The notes below the pieces were generated by a model, which saw nothing but the letters and a program-made list of their open reading frames with translations, made no database searches and was not told the DNA's origin. Below, one piece after another: positions 42,229-49,619 of a DNA stretch of 64,000 nt (position 1 is the stretch's first letter; every line of letters starts with the position of its first letter). The stretch is from contig NZ_LYOY01000040.1 of NCBI RefSeq assembly GCF_001653515.1, positions 1,488,001 through 1,552,000 of the forward strand. Direction: 5' to 3'. Position numbers and translations under genes: made by a program. The DNA is from Streptomyces sp. ERV7. Its GTDB lineage: Bacteria > Actinomycetota > Actinomycetes > Streptomycetales > Streptomycetaceae.

Positions 42229-44421
42229 GTGACATCAGCAACGCACTCCTCCCTCTTCCCACAGGTCCCCGAGTCGGCGGACGCGGTGCTCGACGGCCTC
42301 GACCCCGAGCAGCGCGAGGTCGCGACGGCCCTGCACGGACCGGTGTGCGTGCTGGCCGGAGCCGGGACGGGCAAGACCCGCGCGATCACCCACCGGATCG
42401 CGTACGGGGTGCGGGCCGGGATCCTGCAGCCGAGCAGTGTGCTGGCCGTCACGTTCACCAACCGCGCGGCGGGCGAGATGCGGGGCCGGCTGCGCCAGCT
42501 CGGCGCGGGCGGCGTCCAGGCCCGCACCTTCCACTCGGCCGCCCTGCGCCAGCTCCAGTACTTCTGGCCCAAGGCGGTCGGCGGTGAGCTGCCCCGGCTG
42601 GTCGAGCGCAAGGTCCAGCTGGTCGCCGAGGCGGGCGCGCGCTGCCGCGTCCGGCTGGACCGGGGCGAGCTGAGGGACGTCACGAGCGAGATCGAGTGGG
42701 CCAAGGTCACCCAGACCGTCCCCGCCGACTACCCGGCGGCGGTCGCCAAGTCCCTGCGCGACGCCCCGCGCGACCCGGCCGAGATCTCCCAGATCTACGG
42801 GGCGTACGAAGAACTGAAGCGTGACCGCGGAATGATCGACTTCGAGGACGTGCTGCTGCTCACCGTGGGCGTGCTCCAGGACCGGCACGACATCGCCGAG
42901 CAGATCCGCGGTCAGTACCAGCACTTCGTGGTCGACGAGTACCAGGACGTCAGCCCCCTCCAGCAGCGCCTCCTGGAGCTGTGGCTCGGCGAGCGGGACA
43001 GCCTCTGCGTCGTCGGCGACGCCAGCCAGACGATCTACTCGTTCACCGGCGCCACCCCCGACCACCTGCTGAACTTCCGCACCCGCCATCCGAACGCGAC
43101 CGTGGTCAAGCTGGTCCGGGACTACCGGTCGACGCCCCAGGTGGTGCACCTCGCCAACGGCCTGCTCGGCCAGGCGCGCGGCCGTGCCGCCGAGCACCGC
43201 CTGGAACTGGTCTCCCAGCGCGAGGCGGGCCCCGAGCCGGTCTACACGGAGTACGGGGACGAGCCCGCCGAGGCCGAGGGCGTGGCCCGGCGCATCCGCG
43301 ACCTCATCGCCTCCGGGGTCTCGGCCGGCGAGATCGCCGTGCTCTACCGGATCAACGCCCAGTCGGAGATCTACGAGCAGGCCCTCGCCGACGCGGGCGT
43401 GCCTTACCAGCTGCGCGGCGCCGAGCGCTTCTTCGAGCGGCCCGAGGTCCGGGAGGCGGGCGTCGCCCTGCGCGGCGCGGCCCGGGCGGGGGGCAATGAC
43501 TCGCTGCTCGACGACGCCGTGGACCTGCCGTCCCAGGTGCGGGCCGTCCTCGGCACCAAGGGCTGGACCTCCGCGCCCCCGGCGGGCTCCGGCGCGGTCC
43601 GCGACCGCTGGGAATCGCTGGCGGCGCTGGTCCGGCTGGCTGAGGACTTCGCGCGTGCCAAGGCGGGTGCGACGCTCTCGGACCTGGTGGCCGAGCTCGA
43701 CGAGCGCGCGGCCGCACAGCACGCGCCGACGGTCGAGGGCGTCACCCTCGCCTCGCTGCACGCCGCGAAGGGTCTGGAGTGGGACGCCGTCTTCCTGGTC
43801 GGTCTCACCGAGGGCATGATGCCGATCACATATGCGAAGACCGACGAGCAGGTCGAGGAGGAGCGCCGGCTCCTCTATGTGGGCGTCACCCGGGCCCGCG
43901 TGCACCTGGCGCTGTCCTGGTCGCTCTCGCGGTCTCCGGGCGGGCGTCCCTCACGACGCCCCAGCCGCTTCCTGAACGGCCTGCGGCCGGGCTCCGCGGC
44001 CCTCGGCGCCCGCTCGTCGGCCACGGGGTCCACGGGCTCCACGGGCGGGGTGGAGCGCGGCGCCGTCCGCAGAAGGACCCGGCGCGGCCCGGTCCTGTGC
44101 CGGGTGTGCGGCAAGACGCTCACCGAAGCCGGTGAGATGAAACTGATGCGCTGCGAGGACTGCCCCTCCGACATGGACGAGGGTCTGTACGAGCGGCTGC
44201 GCGACTGGCGGGCGGGCCAGGCGAGCCTGCTGGGGCAGCCGCCGTACTGCGTGTTCACCGACAAGACCTTGATGGCGATCGCGGAGGCCGTGCCGTCCAG
44301 TGGCGGGGAGCTCGCGGTGATCTCGGGTGTCGGCGCCCGCAAGATGGACCGTTTCGGCACTGATGTCCTGGCCATCTGCGCAGGCCAGGAGGTTGGCGGA
44401 AGCGATGAGGAGCCCTCTTGA
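42229..44421 (+). CDS. uvrD2: ATP-dependent DNA helicase UvrD2
   Basis: A 730-residue superfamily 1A helicase of the actinobacterial UvrD2 type, which unwinds DNA 3' to 5' in repair. Walker A is Gly-Ala-Gly-Thr-Gly-Lys-Thr near residue 44. Walker B is Val-Asp-Glu-Tyr-Gln-Asp-Val. Gly-Asp-Ala-Ser-Gln-Thr-Ile-Tyr is motif III-like, and Leu-His-Ala-Ala-Lys-Gly-Leu-Glu-Trp is motif V-like. The UvrD2 hallmarks follow: two Cys pairs (Cys-Arg-Val-Cys near 624 and Cys-Glu-Asp-Cys near 641) and a C-terminal HRDC domain. GTG 42229 begins the family sequence; longer starts read through the mycoredoxin promoter region. The wblC promoter starts about 10 bases past its stop. Confidence 0.93.
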   Translation: MTSATHSSLFPQVPESADAVLDGLDPEQREVATALHGPVCVLAGAGTGKTRAITHRIAYGVRAGILQPSSVLAVTFTNRAAGEMRGRLRQLGAGGVQARTFHSAALRQLQYFWPKAVGGELPRLVERKVQLVAEAGARCRVRLDRGELRDVTSEIEWAKVTQTVPADYPAAVAKSLRDAPRDPAEISQIYGAYEELKRDRGMIDFEDVLLLTVGVLQDRHDIAEQIRGQYQHFVVDEYQDVSPLQQRLLELWLGERDSLCVVGDASQTIYSFTGATPDHLLNFRTRHPNATVVKLVRDYRSTPQVVHLANGLLGQARGRAAEHRLELVSQREAGPEPVYTEYGDEPAEAEGVARRIRDLIASGVSAGEIAVLYRINAQSEIYEQALADAGVPYQLRGAERFFERPEVREAGVALRGAARAGGNDSLLDDAVDLPSQVRAVLGTKGWTSAPPAGSGAVRDRWESLAALVRLAEDFARAKAGATLSDLVAELDERAAAQHAPTVEGVTLASLHAAKGLEWDAVFLVGLTEGMMPITYAKTDEQVEEERRLLYVGVTRARVHLALSWSLSRSPGGRPSRRPSRFLNGLRPGSAALGARSSATGSTGSTGGVERGAVRRRTRRGPVLCRVCGKTLTEAGEMKLMRCEDCPSDMDEGLYERLRDWRAGQASLLGQPPYCVFTDKTLMAIAEAVPSSGGELAVISGVGARKMDRFGTDVLAICAGQEVGGSDEEPS

Positions 44422-44432
44422 AAACTCGTGGG

Positions 44433-44471
44433 AAAAATAGTTTGCGCCCGCCCCAGGAATCCCCATAGGTT
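44433..44471 (+). promoter_or_regulatory. WblC-type autoregulated promoter of wblC
   Basis: AAAAAT (44433-44438) lies exactly 3 bases ahead of the -35 box TTGCGC (44442-44447); an 18-base spacer leads to TAGGTT (44466-44471). An AT-rich box 3 bases upstream of a sigma-A -35 is the known recognition pattern for WhiB7/WblC bound to sigma A, so positive autoregulation is expected. Transcription should begin near 44478, leaving a leader of about 645 bases. Confidence 0.8.
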
Positions 44472-44512
44472 CTTAACCACGGAAACAGCGGCTTCTCAGA
44501 GGCCCTGCGTCC

Positions 44513-44605
44513 GTGCTCTACTTGCTGTACTTATCCGAATACGCATGGGATCAAGGCCCCCGGGCCCCAGCTCCCCGAGACGCCGAGAGGAGGCGAGACC
44601 AGTGA
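44513..44605 (+). CDS. Upstream reading frame 1 in wblC leader (30 codons, contains TTA)
   Basis: GTG at 44513, with AGAGG about 10 bases upstream, opens a 30-codon frame. It reads Val-Leu-Tyr-Leu-Leu-Tyr-Leu-Ser-Glu-Tyr-Ala-Trp and then a Pro/Arg-rich end. The seventh codon is TTA (44531-44533), the rare leucine codon read only by the bldA tRNA. The TGA overlaps the GTG of the next frame (GTGA). Short upstream frames that sense slowed ribosomes are established for WhiB7 leaders; this is a good candidate, but the start codon is not proven. Confidence 0.5.
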   Translation: MLYLLYLSEYAWDQGPRAPAPRDAERRRDQ

Positions 44606-44961
44606 CCAGCTTCATGAACTTCACCAGCATCCGGACCACCAAAGTGACCGATCGCTCGGTCGTCGCCACCTGCCCGCTCGGCTCCTCGTTCCAGGGCACC
44701 GGTCTGTCCACCGGTGTCTCCGGTCTGCTCGGCCTCTCGGTCGTCATTCCGTCTCCCCTGGCGAGCCTCCCCGTGCGGAACGGCAATGAGCGACCGACCC
44801 AGGCACCGGAAGCAGCAGTAGTGAAGGGACAGGCCGAGGCGGCCTATGCCGTCGCGGCAGCCGGTGCCGGAGCCGAGAAGAAGACCAAGCAGCACCAGAC
44901 GACGCAGCACCACACGATGTGGGCCTTCCGTGGGCTCGAACCCTGGAGTGATCCAGCCTGA
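44602..44961 (+). CDS. 119-residue protein encoded in wblC leader, function unknown
   Basis: GTG 44602, with AGAGGAGG 8 to 15 bases upstream, opens a frame with Streptomyces codon bias through two thirds of its length. It starts Val-Thr-Ser-Phe-Met-Asn-Phe, has a Gly/Ser/Leu-rich middle and an Ala-rich helix. It ends in Lys-Lys-Thr-Lys, several Gln-His pairs and Trp-Ala-Phe-Arg-Gly-Leu. An in-frame ATG at 44545 is an alternative. Its stop codon falls inside a hairpin (44956-44974) just ahead of the attenuator. It may be a real small protein, a second sensing frame, or both. I recognise no domain. Confidence 0.5.
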   Translation: MTSFMNFTSIRTTKVTDRSVVATCPLGSSFQGTGLSTGVSGLLGLSVVIPSPLASLPVRNGNERPTQAPEAAVVKGQAEAAYAVAAAGAGAEKKTKQHQTTQHHTMWAFRGLEPWSDPA

Positions 44962-44985
44962 TCCAGGATCAGGCAGGCGCCTTCA

Positions 44986-45028
44986 GGGCCGCGGAACCCC
45001 ACCAGGGATCCGCGGCCCTTCTGTTTGT
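44986..45028 (+). terminator. Intrinsic terminator (attenuator) in wblC leader
   Basis: GGGCCGCGGA (44986-44995) pairs with TCCGCGGCCC (45009-45018), followed by TTCTGTTTGT, one of the most U-rich tails in the window. It lies 95 bases before the wblC start and 25 bases after the stop of the 119-codon frame. A second hairpin, GTCCCC-GAAC-GGGGAC (45027-45042), follows at once. Confidence 0.8.
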
Positions 45029-45122
45029 CCCCGAACGGGGACGACAGCGCGAAGGGGTCTCGGTACCAGCCGAATCCCGGCCGACCGGCCGGACCGACGA
45101 CAAAGACGAGGAAGAAAACACC

Positions 45123-45491
45123 GTGCAACTCGAAGCGCACGCCCCGTCCGTACCGCCCGCCCAGACGATCCCCCCGCCCGGTCTCACGGAGGACCCCGCC
45201 TTGACTCCCCTCACCGCGCTCACCGCGCTCGACGACGCCATCGAGAACCTCGGCGTACCCGTCCCCTGCCGCTCGTACGACCCGGAGGTCTTCTTCGCCG
45301 AGTCCCCGGCAGATGTCGAGTACGCCAAGTCCCTCTGCCGTACCTGCCCGCTGGTCGAGGCCTGCCTCGCCGGGGCCAAGGAGCGGCGTGAGCCCTGGGG
45401 TGTCTGGGGTGGCGAGCTCTTCGTCCAGGGTGTGGTCGTAGCCCGCAAGCGGCCCCGTGGCCGCCCGCGCAAGAACCCGGTCGCGGCATGA
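45123..45491 (+). CDS. wblC: WhiB-family regulator WblC (WhiB7 orthologue)
   Basis: A 122-residue iron-sulphur transcription factor that binds sigma A and switches on intrinsic resistance to ribosome-targeting antibiotics. The cluster ligands are Cys 49, 72, 75 and 81 (Leu-Cys-Arg-Thr-Cys-Pro-Leu-Val-Glu-Ala-Cys). The sigma-contact loop is Pro-Trp-Gly-Val-Trp-Gly-Gly. The C-terminus has the AT-hook Arg-Gly-Arg-Pro-Arg-Lys that marks WhiB7 within the family. The GTG at 45123 follows GAGGAAG. It sits behind a long leader with upstream frames and a terminator, and its stop overlaps the next ATG. The orthologue in S. coelicolor is SCO5190. Confidence 0.95.
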   Translation: MQLEAHAPSVPPAQTIPPPGLTEDPALTPLTALTALDDAIENLGVPVPCRSYDPEVFFAESPADVEYAKSLCRTCPLVEACLAGAKERREPWGVWGGELFVQGVVVARKRPRGRPRKNPVAA

Positions 45492-45811
45492 ACCGCCCGG
45501 GAACCATCGACCGCCCCCTCACGAACGACCCCCAGAAGCAGGCCCCGATGACGACGTCCGCCAGCGAGCTCATGGGCTCCGCGACCCCAGACTTCACCAC
45601 CACCGGCGCGAACGCCTCGCGTCAGAACAGGACCCTCGAAATGCAACTCATGCCAGAAGCCCTCGCCCGTGCCCATATGCACGAGCGCATGCGGGAAGCC
45701 GAGGCCGAGCGGCAGGCCATGCGCCTGATCGCCGCCCGGCGGATGCAGCGCCGCGCCGAGCGCGTGTCGATGCGTGCCCGCCGCGCCCTGGCCATGGCCG
45801 TCATGCAGTAA
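45488..45811 (+). CDS. Conserved Met/Arg-rich protein co-transcribed with wblC
   Basis: A 107-residue protein whose ATG overlaps the wblC stop (ATGA), so translation is coupled. The first half is Ser/Thr/Asn-rich and disordered. The second half is one long amphipathic helix packed with Met, Ala, Arg and Glu (His-Glu-Arg-Met-Arg-Glu-Ala-Glu; Met-Gln-Arg-Arg-Ala-Glu-Arg). It resembles ribosome- or nucleic-acid-binding helices but no family is recognised. A second ATG 20 codons in is a possible start. As partner of a translation-stress regulator it deserves study. The terminator after it ends the operon. Confidence 0.75.
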   Translation: MNRPGTIDRPLTNDPQKQAPMTTSASELMGSATPDFTTTGANASRQNRTLEMQLMPEALARAHMHERMREAEAERQAMRLIAARRMQRRAERVSMRARRALAMAVMQ

Positions 45812-45851
45812 CGACGGCACCGCCAGACAGCGTGTGAACTGATGAATCAGC

Positions 45852-45887
45852 CCGCGGGGGCCGGTCCGAACGGACCGGCCCCCGCGG
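45852..45887 (+). terminator. Perfect 16-base-pair hairpin ending the wblC operon
   Basis: CCGCGGGGGCCGGTCC pairs completely with GGACCGGCCCCCGCGG around a GAAC loop, 41 bases past the stop of the gene after wblC. Confidence 0.82.
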
Positions 45888-45931
45888 TGCGTTGTGCCCG
45901 CAACCACCGGTCGCGGCGGTATCGTCACGAA

Positions 45932-46117
45932 ATGGACGACCCGACTCAGCCGGTTGCCGAGACCGTTGTGTGCTCGCGCTGCGGCACCCCCGCCGAGAGC
46001 ACCCCGCCGACGTGGACCTACTCCGTCGAGAACGGCCACCGTCTCTACTTCTGCGACGCCTGCGCGCGCGCCCACATCCGGGCGATCGAGAGCAGACTCG
46101 ACTCTGTGTGGTGGTGA
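45932..46117 (+). CDS. Small zinc-ribbon protein
   Basis: A 61-residue protein with two Cys pairs (Cys-Ser-Arg-Cys near residue 14 and Cys-Asp-Ala-Cys near 46) separated by a hydrophobic beta-rich stretch: a classic small zinc ribbon. The end is helical and closes Ser-Val-Trp-Trp. The ATG at 45932 has TATCGT about 10 bases upstream and no ribosome site, which suggests a leaderless message. The longer frame from 45842 reads through the terminator hairpin and is rejected. Function unknown. It converges on the ABC1 kinase gene. Confidence 0.78.
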   Translation: MDDPTQPVAETVVCSRCGTPAESTPPTWTYSVENGHRLYFCDACARAHIRAIESRLDSVWW

Positions 46118-46154
46118 CCCGGGCGGGGCACCACCCCGCCCGGACCCGGCGGAC

Positions 46155-47576
46155 TCACGCCCCGGCGGGCTGCTCGTCCTCCTCGTCCTCCCGCTCCCCT
46201 GCCTCCAGGACCGTCAGGTTCCCCGGCCCGGCCGGCTCCTCCTCGTCCGAGGGCAGGAACCCGGGCACCCACTGCTCCAGCTCGTCCCGCAGGCGGACCG
46301 TCGCGTCCAGCTGGCACAGCACGCCGATGGTGGAGAGCGTCACCCGGTGTATCAGCAGATACGCGGGCGGCAGGTTGAGCTGCTTGCCCAGCTGGTGCGC
46401 GGGGGAGCGCGGGTCGGCGATCCGCGCGGCCTGCCCGCGCATCCAGGCACGGGTGAAGGTGAACTCGTCCGCCTGCGCGGGCTCGATGATGGGCAGCAGA
46501 TAGTCCAGGACCGCGTCCGGGTCGAGGTCTATGGACTCCTTCACGAAGCCCTCCTCGCACAGAAGCGCGTAGACGGACTCGGCGTCGCCGTCGAGCGTCA
46601 TCCGCAGCGAGTCGCCGATCGTCCGGGGCAGCCCGCCCGGCAGCCGGTCCACCGTCCCGAAGTCCAGCACGCCCAGCCGCCAGGGCCCGCCCTCCTTCTC
46701 CGGCTGCAGCAGCCGGAAGTTGCCCGGATGCGGATCGGCGTGCAGCAGTCCGGTCCGGGCCGGCCCCGAGAAGAGGAATCTCGCCAGGAGCTGGCCCGCC
46801 CGGTCGCGCTGCTCCTCCGTACCGTCCGCGATCACCTCGGACAGCGGGGTTCCGTCGATCCACTCGGTCACCAGGACCTGGTCGCGCTGGTGCACCACAT
46901 CGGGCACCACCACATCCGGGTCGTCCGCGAACTCCGCCGCGTGCTCCCGCTGGGCCCGCGCCTCCAGCTCGTAGTCCAGCTCCTCCGAGACCCGGTCGCG
47001 CAGCTCGGAGATGAGCGGCTTGATGTCCATGCCCGGGATCAGCGGCCCGAGCAGCCGGGCGAACCGGCTCAGCTGCGTGAGGTCCGAGAGCAGGGCCTCC
47101 CCGGCGCCCGGGTACTGCACCTTGACCGCGACCTCGCGCCCGTCGTGCCAGACCGCCCGGTGCACCTGCCCTATCGAGGCCGCCGCCGCGGGCTTCTCGT
47201 CGAACTCCAGGAACAGCTCGCGCCACTCCTCCCCGAGCCGCTCCGCGAGCACCGTGTGCACGGTGCGGGTCGGCATGGGCGGCGCGGCCTCCTGCAGCTT
47301 GGTCAGCGCGGCCCGGTAGGGCCCGGCGACCTCCTCGGGCAGCGCCGACTCGAAGACGGACATGGCCTGCCCGAACTTCATCGCCCCGCCCTTGAGTTCG
47401 CCCAGGACCTTGAAGAGCTGCTCGGCGGTGCGCTGCTGGAGCTCGCGGCCGACTATCTCCGCGGACTTGCCGCCGATCCGCTTGCCCAGGCCCCAGGTGG
47501 CACGCCCGGCGAAACCAAGTGGCAGCGCGGCCAACTTGGCGGTCCGGGTGACCGCCTTCCGGGGAAGATCAGACAT
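46155..47576 (-). CDS. ABC1/UbiB-family atypical kinase (AarF-like)
   Basis: A 473-residue atypical kinase. The family marks are the Lys-Phe-Gly-Gln-Ala-Met-Ser motif near residue 70, the Ala-rich nucleotide loop Ala-Ala-Ala-Ser-Ile-Gly-Gln-Val, Val-Lys-Val with the catalytic Lys, His-Ala-Asp-Pro-His-Pro-Gly-Asn and Leu-Asp-Phe-Gly. Such proteins support lipid quinone metabolism; streptomycetes make menaquinone, so the exact role here is open. No membrane helix is seen. The ATG at 47576 is preceded by GGAGGGG. Its start overlaps the stop of the ThiF-like gene by 8 bases, so the two form an operon. Confidence 0.9.
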   Translation of the reverse strand: MSDLPRKAVTRTAKLAALPLGFAGRATWGLGKRIGGKSAEIVGRELQQRTAEQLFKVLGELKGGAMKFGQAMSVFESALPEEVAGPYRAALTKLQEAAPPMPTRTVHTVLAERLGEEWRELFLEFDEKPAAAASIGQVHRAVWHDGREVAVKVQYPGAGEALLSDLTQLSRFARLLGPLIPGMDIKPLISELRDRVSEELDYELEARAQREHAAEFADDPDVVVPDVVHQRDQVLVTEWIDGTPLSEVIADGTEEQRDRAGQLLARFLFSGPARTGLLHADPHPGNFRLLQPEKEGGPWRLGVLDFGTVDRLPGGLPRTIGDSLRMTLDGDAESVYALLCEEGFVKESIDLDPDAVLDYLLPIIEPAQADEFTFTRAWMRGQAARIADPRSPAHQLGKQLNLPPAYLLIHRVTLSTIGVLCQLDATVRLRDELEQWVPGFLPSDEEEPAGPGNLTVLEAGEREDEEDEQPAGA

Positions 47577-48129
47577 GCGCCCCTCCAATTCCCAGCCGGC
47601 CGTGCCGCGCGCCTCGCGGCAGTGCGTCGTTGACAGCGGTTACCGGGGCCATTGTGTCCTGCGGCCGAGCGCCCCCCGAGGTGTCCTCCCCTTCACTGTT
47701 CCCACCAGCGCCGCAGGGACAGTCGAGCCGGGCCGCGAGACGCCGTGGCCGCCAGCCGAGCAGGGGCAGCGACGCCTCCCACCGCGTGCCCGTACTCGCC
47801 GGGAGGTCGCCGTCCAGAAAGGCCAGCGCGTGCGCCGCGGCCAGTCCCGCCACGGCGGTCGCGAGCGCGAGGTCACAGGCCGGCACGGCTCCCCGGCGGC
47901 GGCCGGAGCGCCACTGCGCCAGCATCCGGGGCCAGCCGGGATCGCGCTCGGCCCGCTCCAGCGCCAGACAGCCCGCGCACCCGGTGCCACCGGGCAGGAC
48001 CAGCGGCCCCACGAGCCCGGTCGTCTCCACAACTCCCGCGTACAGATGGGGGATACCCGCCGCCACCCACTCACCGGCCGTCACCGGATCCGGCGCGTAC
48101 ACATCAAGGCCGTCCCTGGGGGTCACCAC
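47569..48129 (-). CDS. C-terminal half of a ThiF-family (TOMM/E1-like) protein, apparently truncated
   Basis: 186 residues corresponding to the second half of the actinobacterial ThiF-like family of about 380-400 residues. Seen are Val-Val-Thr-Pro-Arg-Asp-Gly-Leu, Pro-His-Leu-Tyr-Ala-Gly-Val-Val-Glu, Gly-Gly-Thr-Gly-Cys-Ala-Gly-Cys-Leu (first zinc Cys pair), Leu-Ala-Thr-Ala-Val-Ala-Gly-Leu-Ala-Ala and a late Cys-Pro-Cys (second pair). The ATP-binding Gly-x-Gly N-terminal half is missing. The reading frame still looks coding for about 10 codons before GTG 48129, then ends against the beheaded AIM24 gene on the other strand. So the GTG is a convenience start. Confidence 0.7.
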   Translation of the reverse strand: MVTPRDGLDVYAPDPVTAGEWVAAGIPHLYAGVVETTGLVGPLVLPGGTGCAGCLALERAERDPGWPRMLAQWRSGRRRGAVPACDLALATAVAGLAAAHALAFLDGDLPASTGTRWEASLPLLGWRPRRLAARLDCPCGAGGNSEGEDTSGGARPQDTMAPVTAVNDALPRGARHGRLGIGGAHV

Positions 48130-48173
48130 GATCAGCGACAGACCCGTCGGCTCGTCGCCCTCGCCGGCCCGGA

Positions 48174-48908
48174 GTGCACGGCCCGTACGGCCAGCCCGCC
48201 CCGTACGGTCAGCAGCCCGGTGTCCCGCAAGGGATGCCGCAGCCCGGCGGTGGTCTCGCGGGTGCCATCCAGCAGTACAGGGAGCTGCCCACCGGACAGC
48301 GCTGGACCCCGCAGAACAAGCAGCTCGTCCGGGTCGACCTGGGTGCCGGCGGCTCCCCGGTGCTGGCCCGCCAGGGCAGCATGGTGATGTACCAGGGCAA
48401 GGTCGACTTCGGCTACAAGGGCGCCGGGTTCGCCGGCCGGATCGTCGGCAACGCGACCGGCCAGGAGATGCAGCTGATGCGCTGCAGCGGCCGCGGCCAG
48501 GTGTTCCTCGCCGAGAACAGCGCCCATCTGCACCCCATCGAGCTCCAGGGCGACGGCATCTGCGTCTCCGCCGAGCACGTCCTGGCCTTCGACGAGTCCC
48601 TCCAGTACGAGGTCCGCCGGATCGAGGGCCACGGGATCCCGGGCGGGGCGCTGTTCACGATGCAGTTCCAGGGCACCGGCACGCTCGTGGTGATGACCCA
48701 CGGCACCCCGGTGGTCCTGCCGGTCACCCCGACCACGTTCGCGGACAGCGACGCGATCGTGGCCTGGTCGTCCGCCTCGCAGGTGATCGTCTCCAGCCAG
48801 GTCCGGCTGCGCCGCAACGCCTACCCCGGCCACAGCGGCGAGTCCGTCAACCTGCAGTTCCGCGGCGCGCCCGGGAACTTCATCGTCGTCCAGCCGTACG
48901 AGGTCTGA
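48174..48908 (+). CDS. AIM24 family protein, first of three, N-terminus probably lost
   Basis: About 244 residues from GTG 48174, with no ribosome site. A Gln/Gly/Pro/Tyr-rich disordered start (Tyr-Gly-Gln repeats) leads to the AIM24 double-beta-barrel. This is recognisable by Leu-Ala-Arg-Gln-Gly-Ser-Met-Val-Met-Tyr-Gln-Gly, Phe-Leu-Ala-Glu-Asn, Val-Leu-Ala-Phe-Asp and Phe-Thr-Met-Gln-Phe-Gln-Gly-Thr-Gly. Related proteins lack the abrupt beginning; the true start seems to have gone together with the 5' half of the divergent ThiF gene. AIM24 proteins are linked to mitochondrial membrane organisation in yeast; the bacterial role is unknown. The next paralogue starts 14 bases after its stop. Confidence 0.78.
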   Translation: MHGPYGQPAPYGQQPGVPQGMPQPGGGLAGAIQQYRELPTGQRWTPQNKQLVRVDLGAGGSPVLARQGSMVMYQGKVDFGYKGAGFAGRIVGNATGQEMQLMRCSGRGQVFLAENSAHLHPIELQGDGICVSAEHVLAFDESLQYEVRRIEGHGIPGGALFTMQFQGTGTLVVMTHGTPVVLPVTPTTFADSDAIVAWSSASQVIVSSQVRLRRNAYPGHSGESVNLQFRGAPGNFIVVQPYEV

Positions 48909-48921
48909 GGGAGCCCGAAGA

Positions 48922-49602
48922 ATGAACCAGCAGCTCGCGGGCTATGCCCCCACCCCCGTCGCCGCCCGGATGGAGAACCACGGCAGCGCCATGCTCAAGG
49001 TGGCCATGGCCACCGGACAGGACCTCTTCGCGCGCGTGGGCTCGATGGTCGCCTACGAAGGCTTCATCCAGTACGAGCCGAACCCGCCGGCCGTGCGCCA
49101 GATCGCCCGCGACTGGATCACCGGCGAGGGCGCCCCGCTGATGAAGTGCACCGGCGACGGACTGCTCTACCTCGCCGACTACGGGGCCAATGTGGTCGTC
49201 GTCCAGCTCAACAACGACGCGCTGTCCGTCAACGGCACCAATGTGCTCGCCTTCGACGCGAGCCTCCAGTGGGGCGTCGAGCGGGTCAAGGGCCTCGCCA
49301 AGTTCGCCGGCCAGGGTCTGTTCAACGTGAAGATCTCCGGCACCGGCTGGGTCGCCCTGACCTCGCGCGGCACACCCGTCGTCGTCGACTGCGGAAGCGG
49401 CGAGGACGAGACGTACGTCGACCCGGACGCCCTGGTGGCCTGGTCCCCGAACCTCAAGGTGAAGGGCAAGCGCAGCTTCAAGGCGTCCTCGCTGATCGGC
49501 CGGGGCAGCGGAGAGGCGTACCAGATGGCCTTCTCGGGCCAGGGGATCGTCGTCGTACAGCCGAGCGAGGACAGCACCGACCGCCTGCGGGCCCGGGGCT
49601 GA
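48922..49602 (+). CDS. AIM24 family protein, second paralogue
   Basis: A 226-residue AIM24 protein without signal peptide or membrane helix. The repeat strands are clear: Phe-Ala-Arg-Val-Gly-Ser-Met-Val-Ala-Tyr-Glu-Gly, Leu-Tyr-Leu-Ala-Asp-Tyr-Gly, Asn-Val-Leu-Ala-Phe-Asp, Gly-Leu-Phe-Asn-Val-Lys-Ile-Ser-Gly and a final Val-Val-Val-Gln-Pro-Ser. ATG 48922 follows a GGAG-like site and the preceding stop by 14 bases. The third paralogue starts 18 bases after its stop, so the three are one operon and may form a mixed assembly. Confidence 0.88.
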   Translation: MNQQLAGYAPTPVAARMENHGSAMLKVAMATGQDLFARVGSMVAYEGFIQYEPNPPAVRQIARDWITGEGAPLMKCTGDGLLYLADYGANVVVVQLNNDALSVNGTNVLAFDASLQWGVERVKGLAKFAGQGLFNVKISGTGWVALTSRGTPVVVDCGSGEDETYVDPDALVAWSPNLKVKGKRSFKASSLIGRGSGEAYQMAFSGQGIVVVQPSEDSTDRLRARG

Positions 49603-49619
49603 GGGGAAGCGAGAACACC

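Noticed and set aside
44845..45391. Frame of about 180 codons across the wblC leader and wblC
   Set aside because: Crosses the attenuator in a frame different from wblC and gives Arg/Pro-rich shadow sequence.
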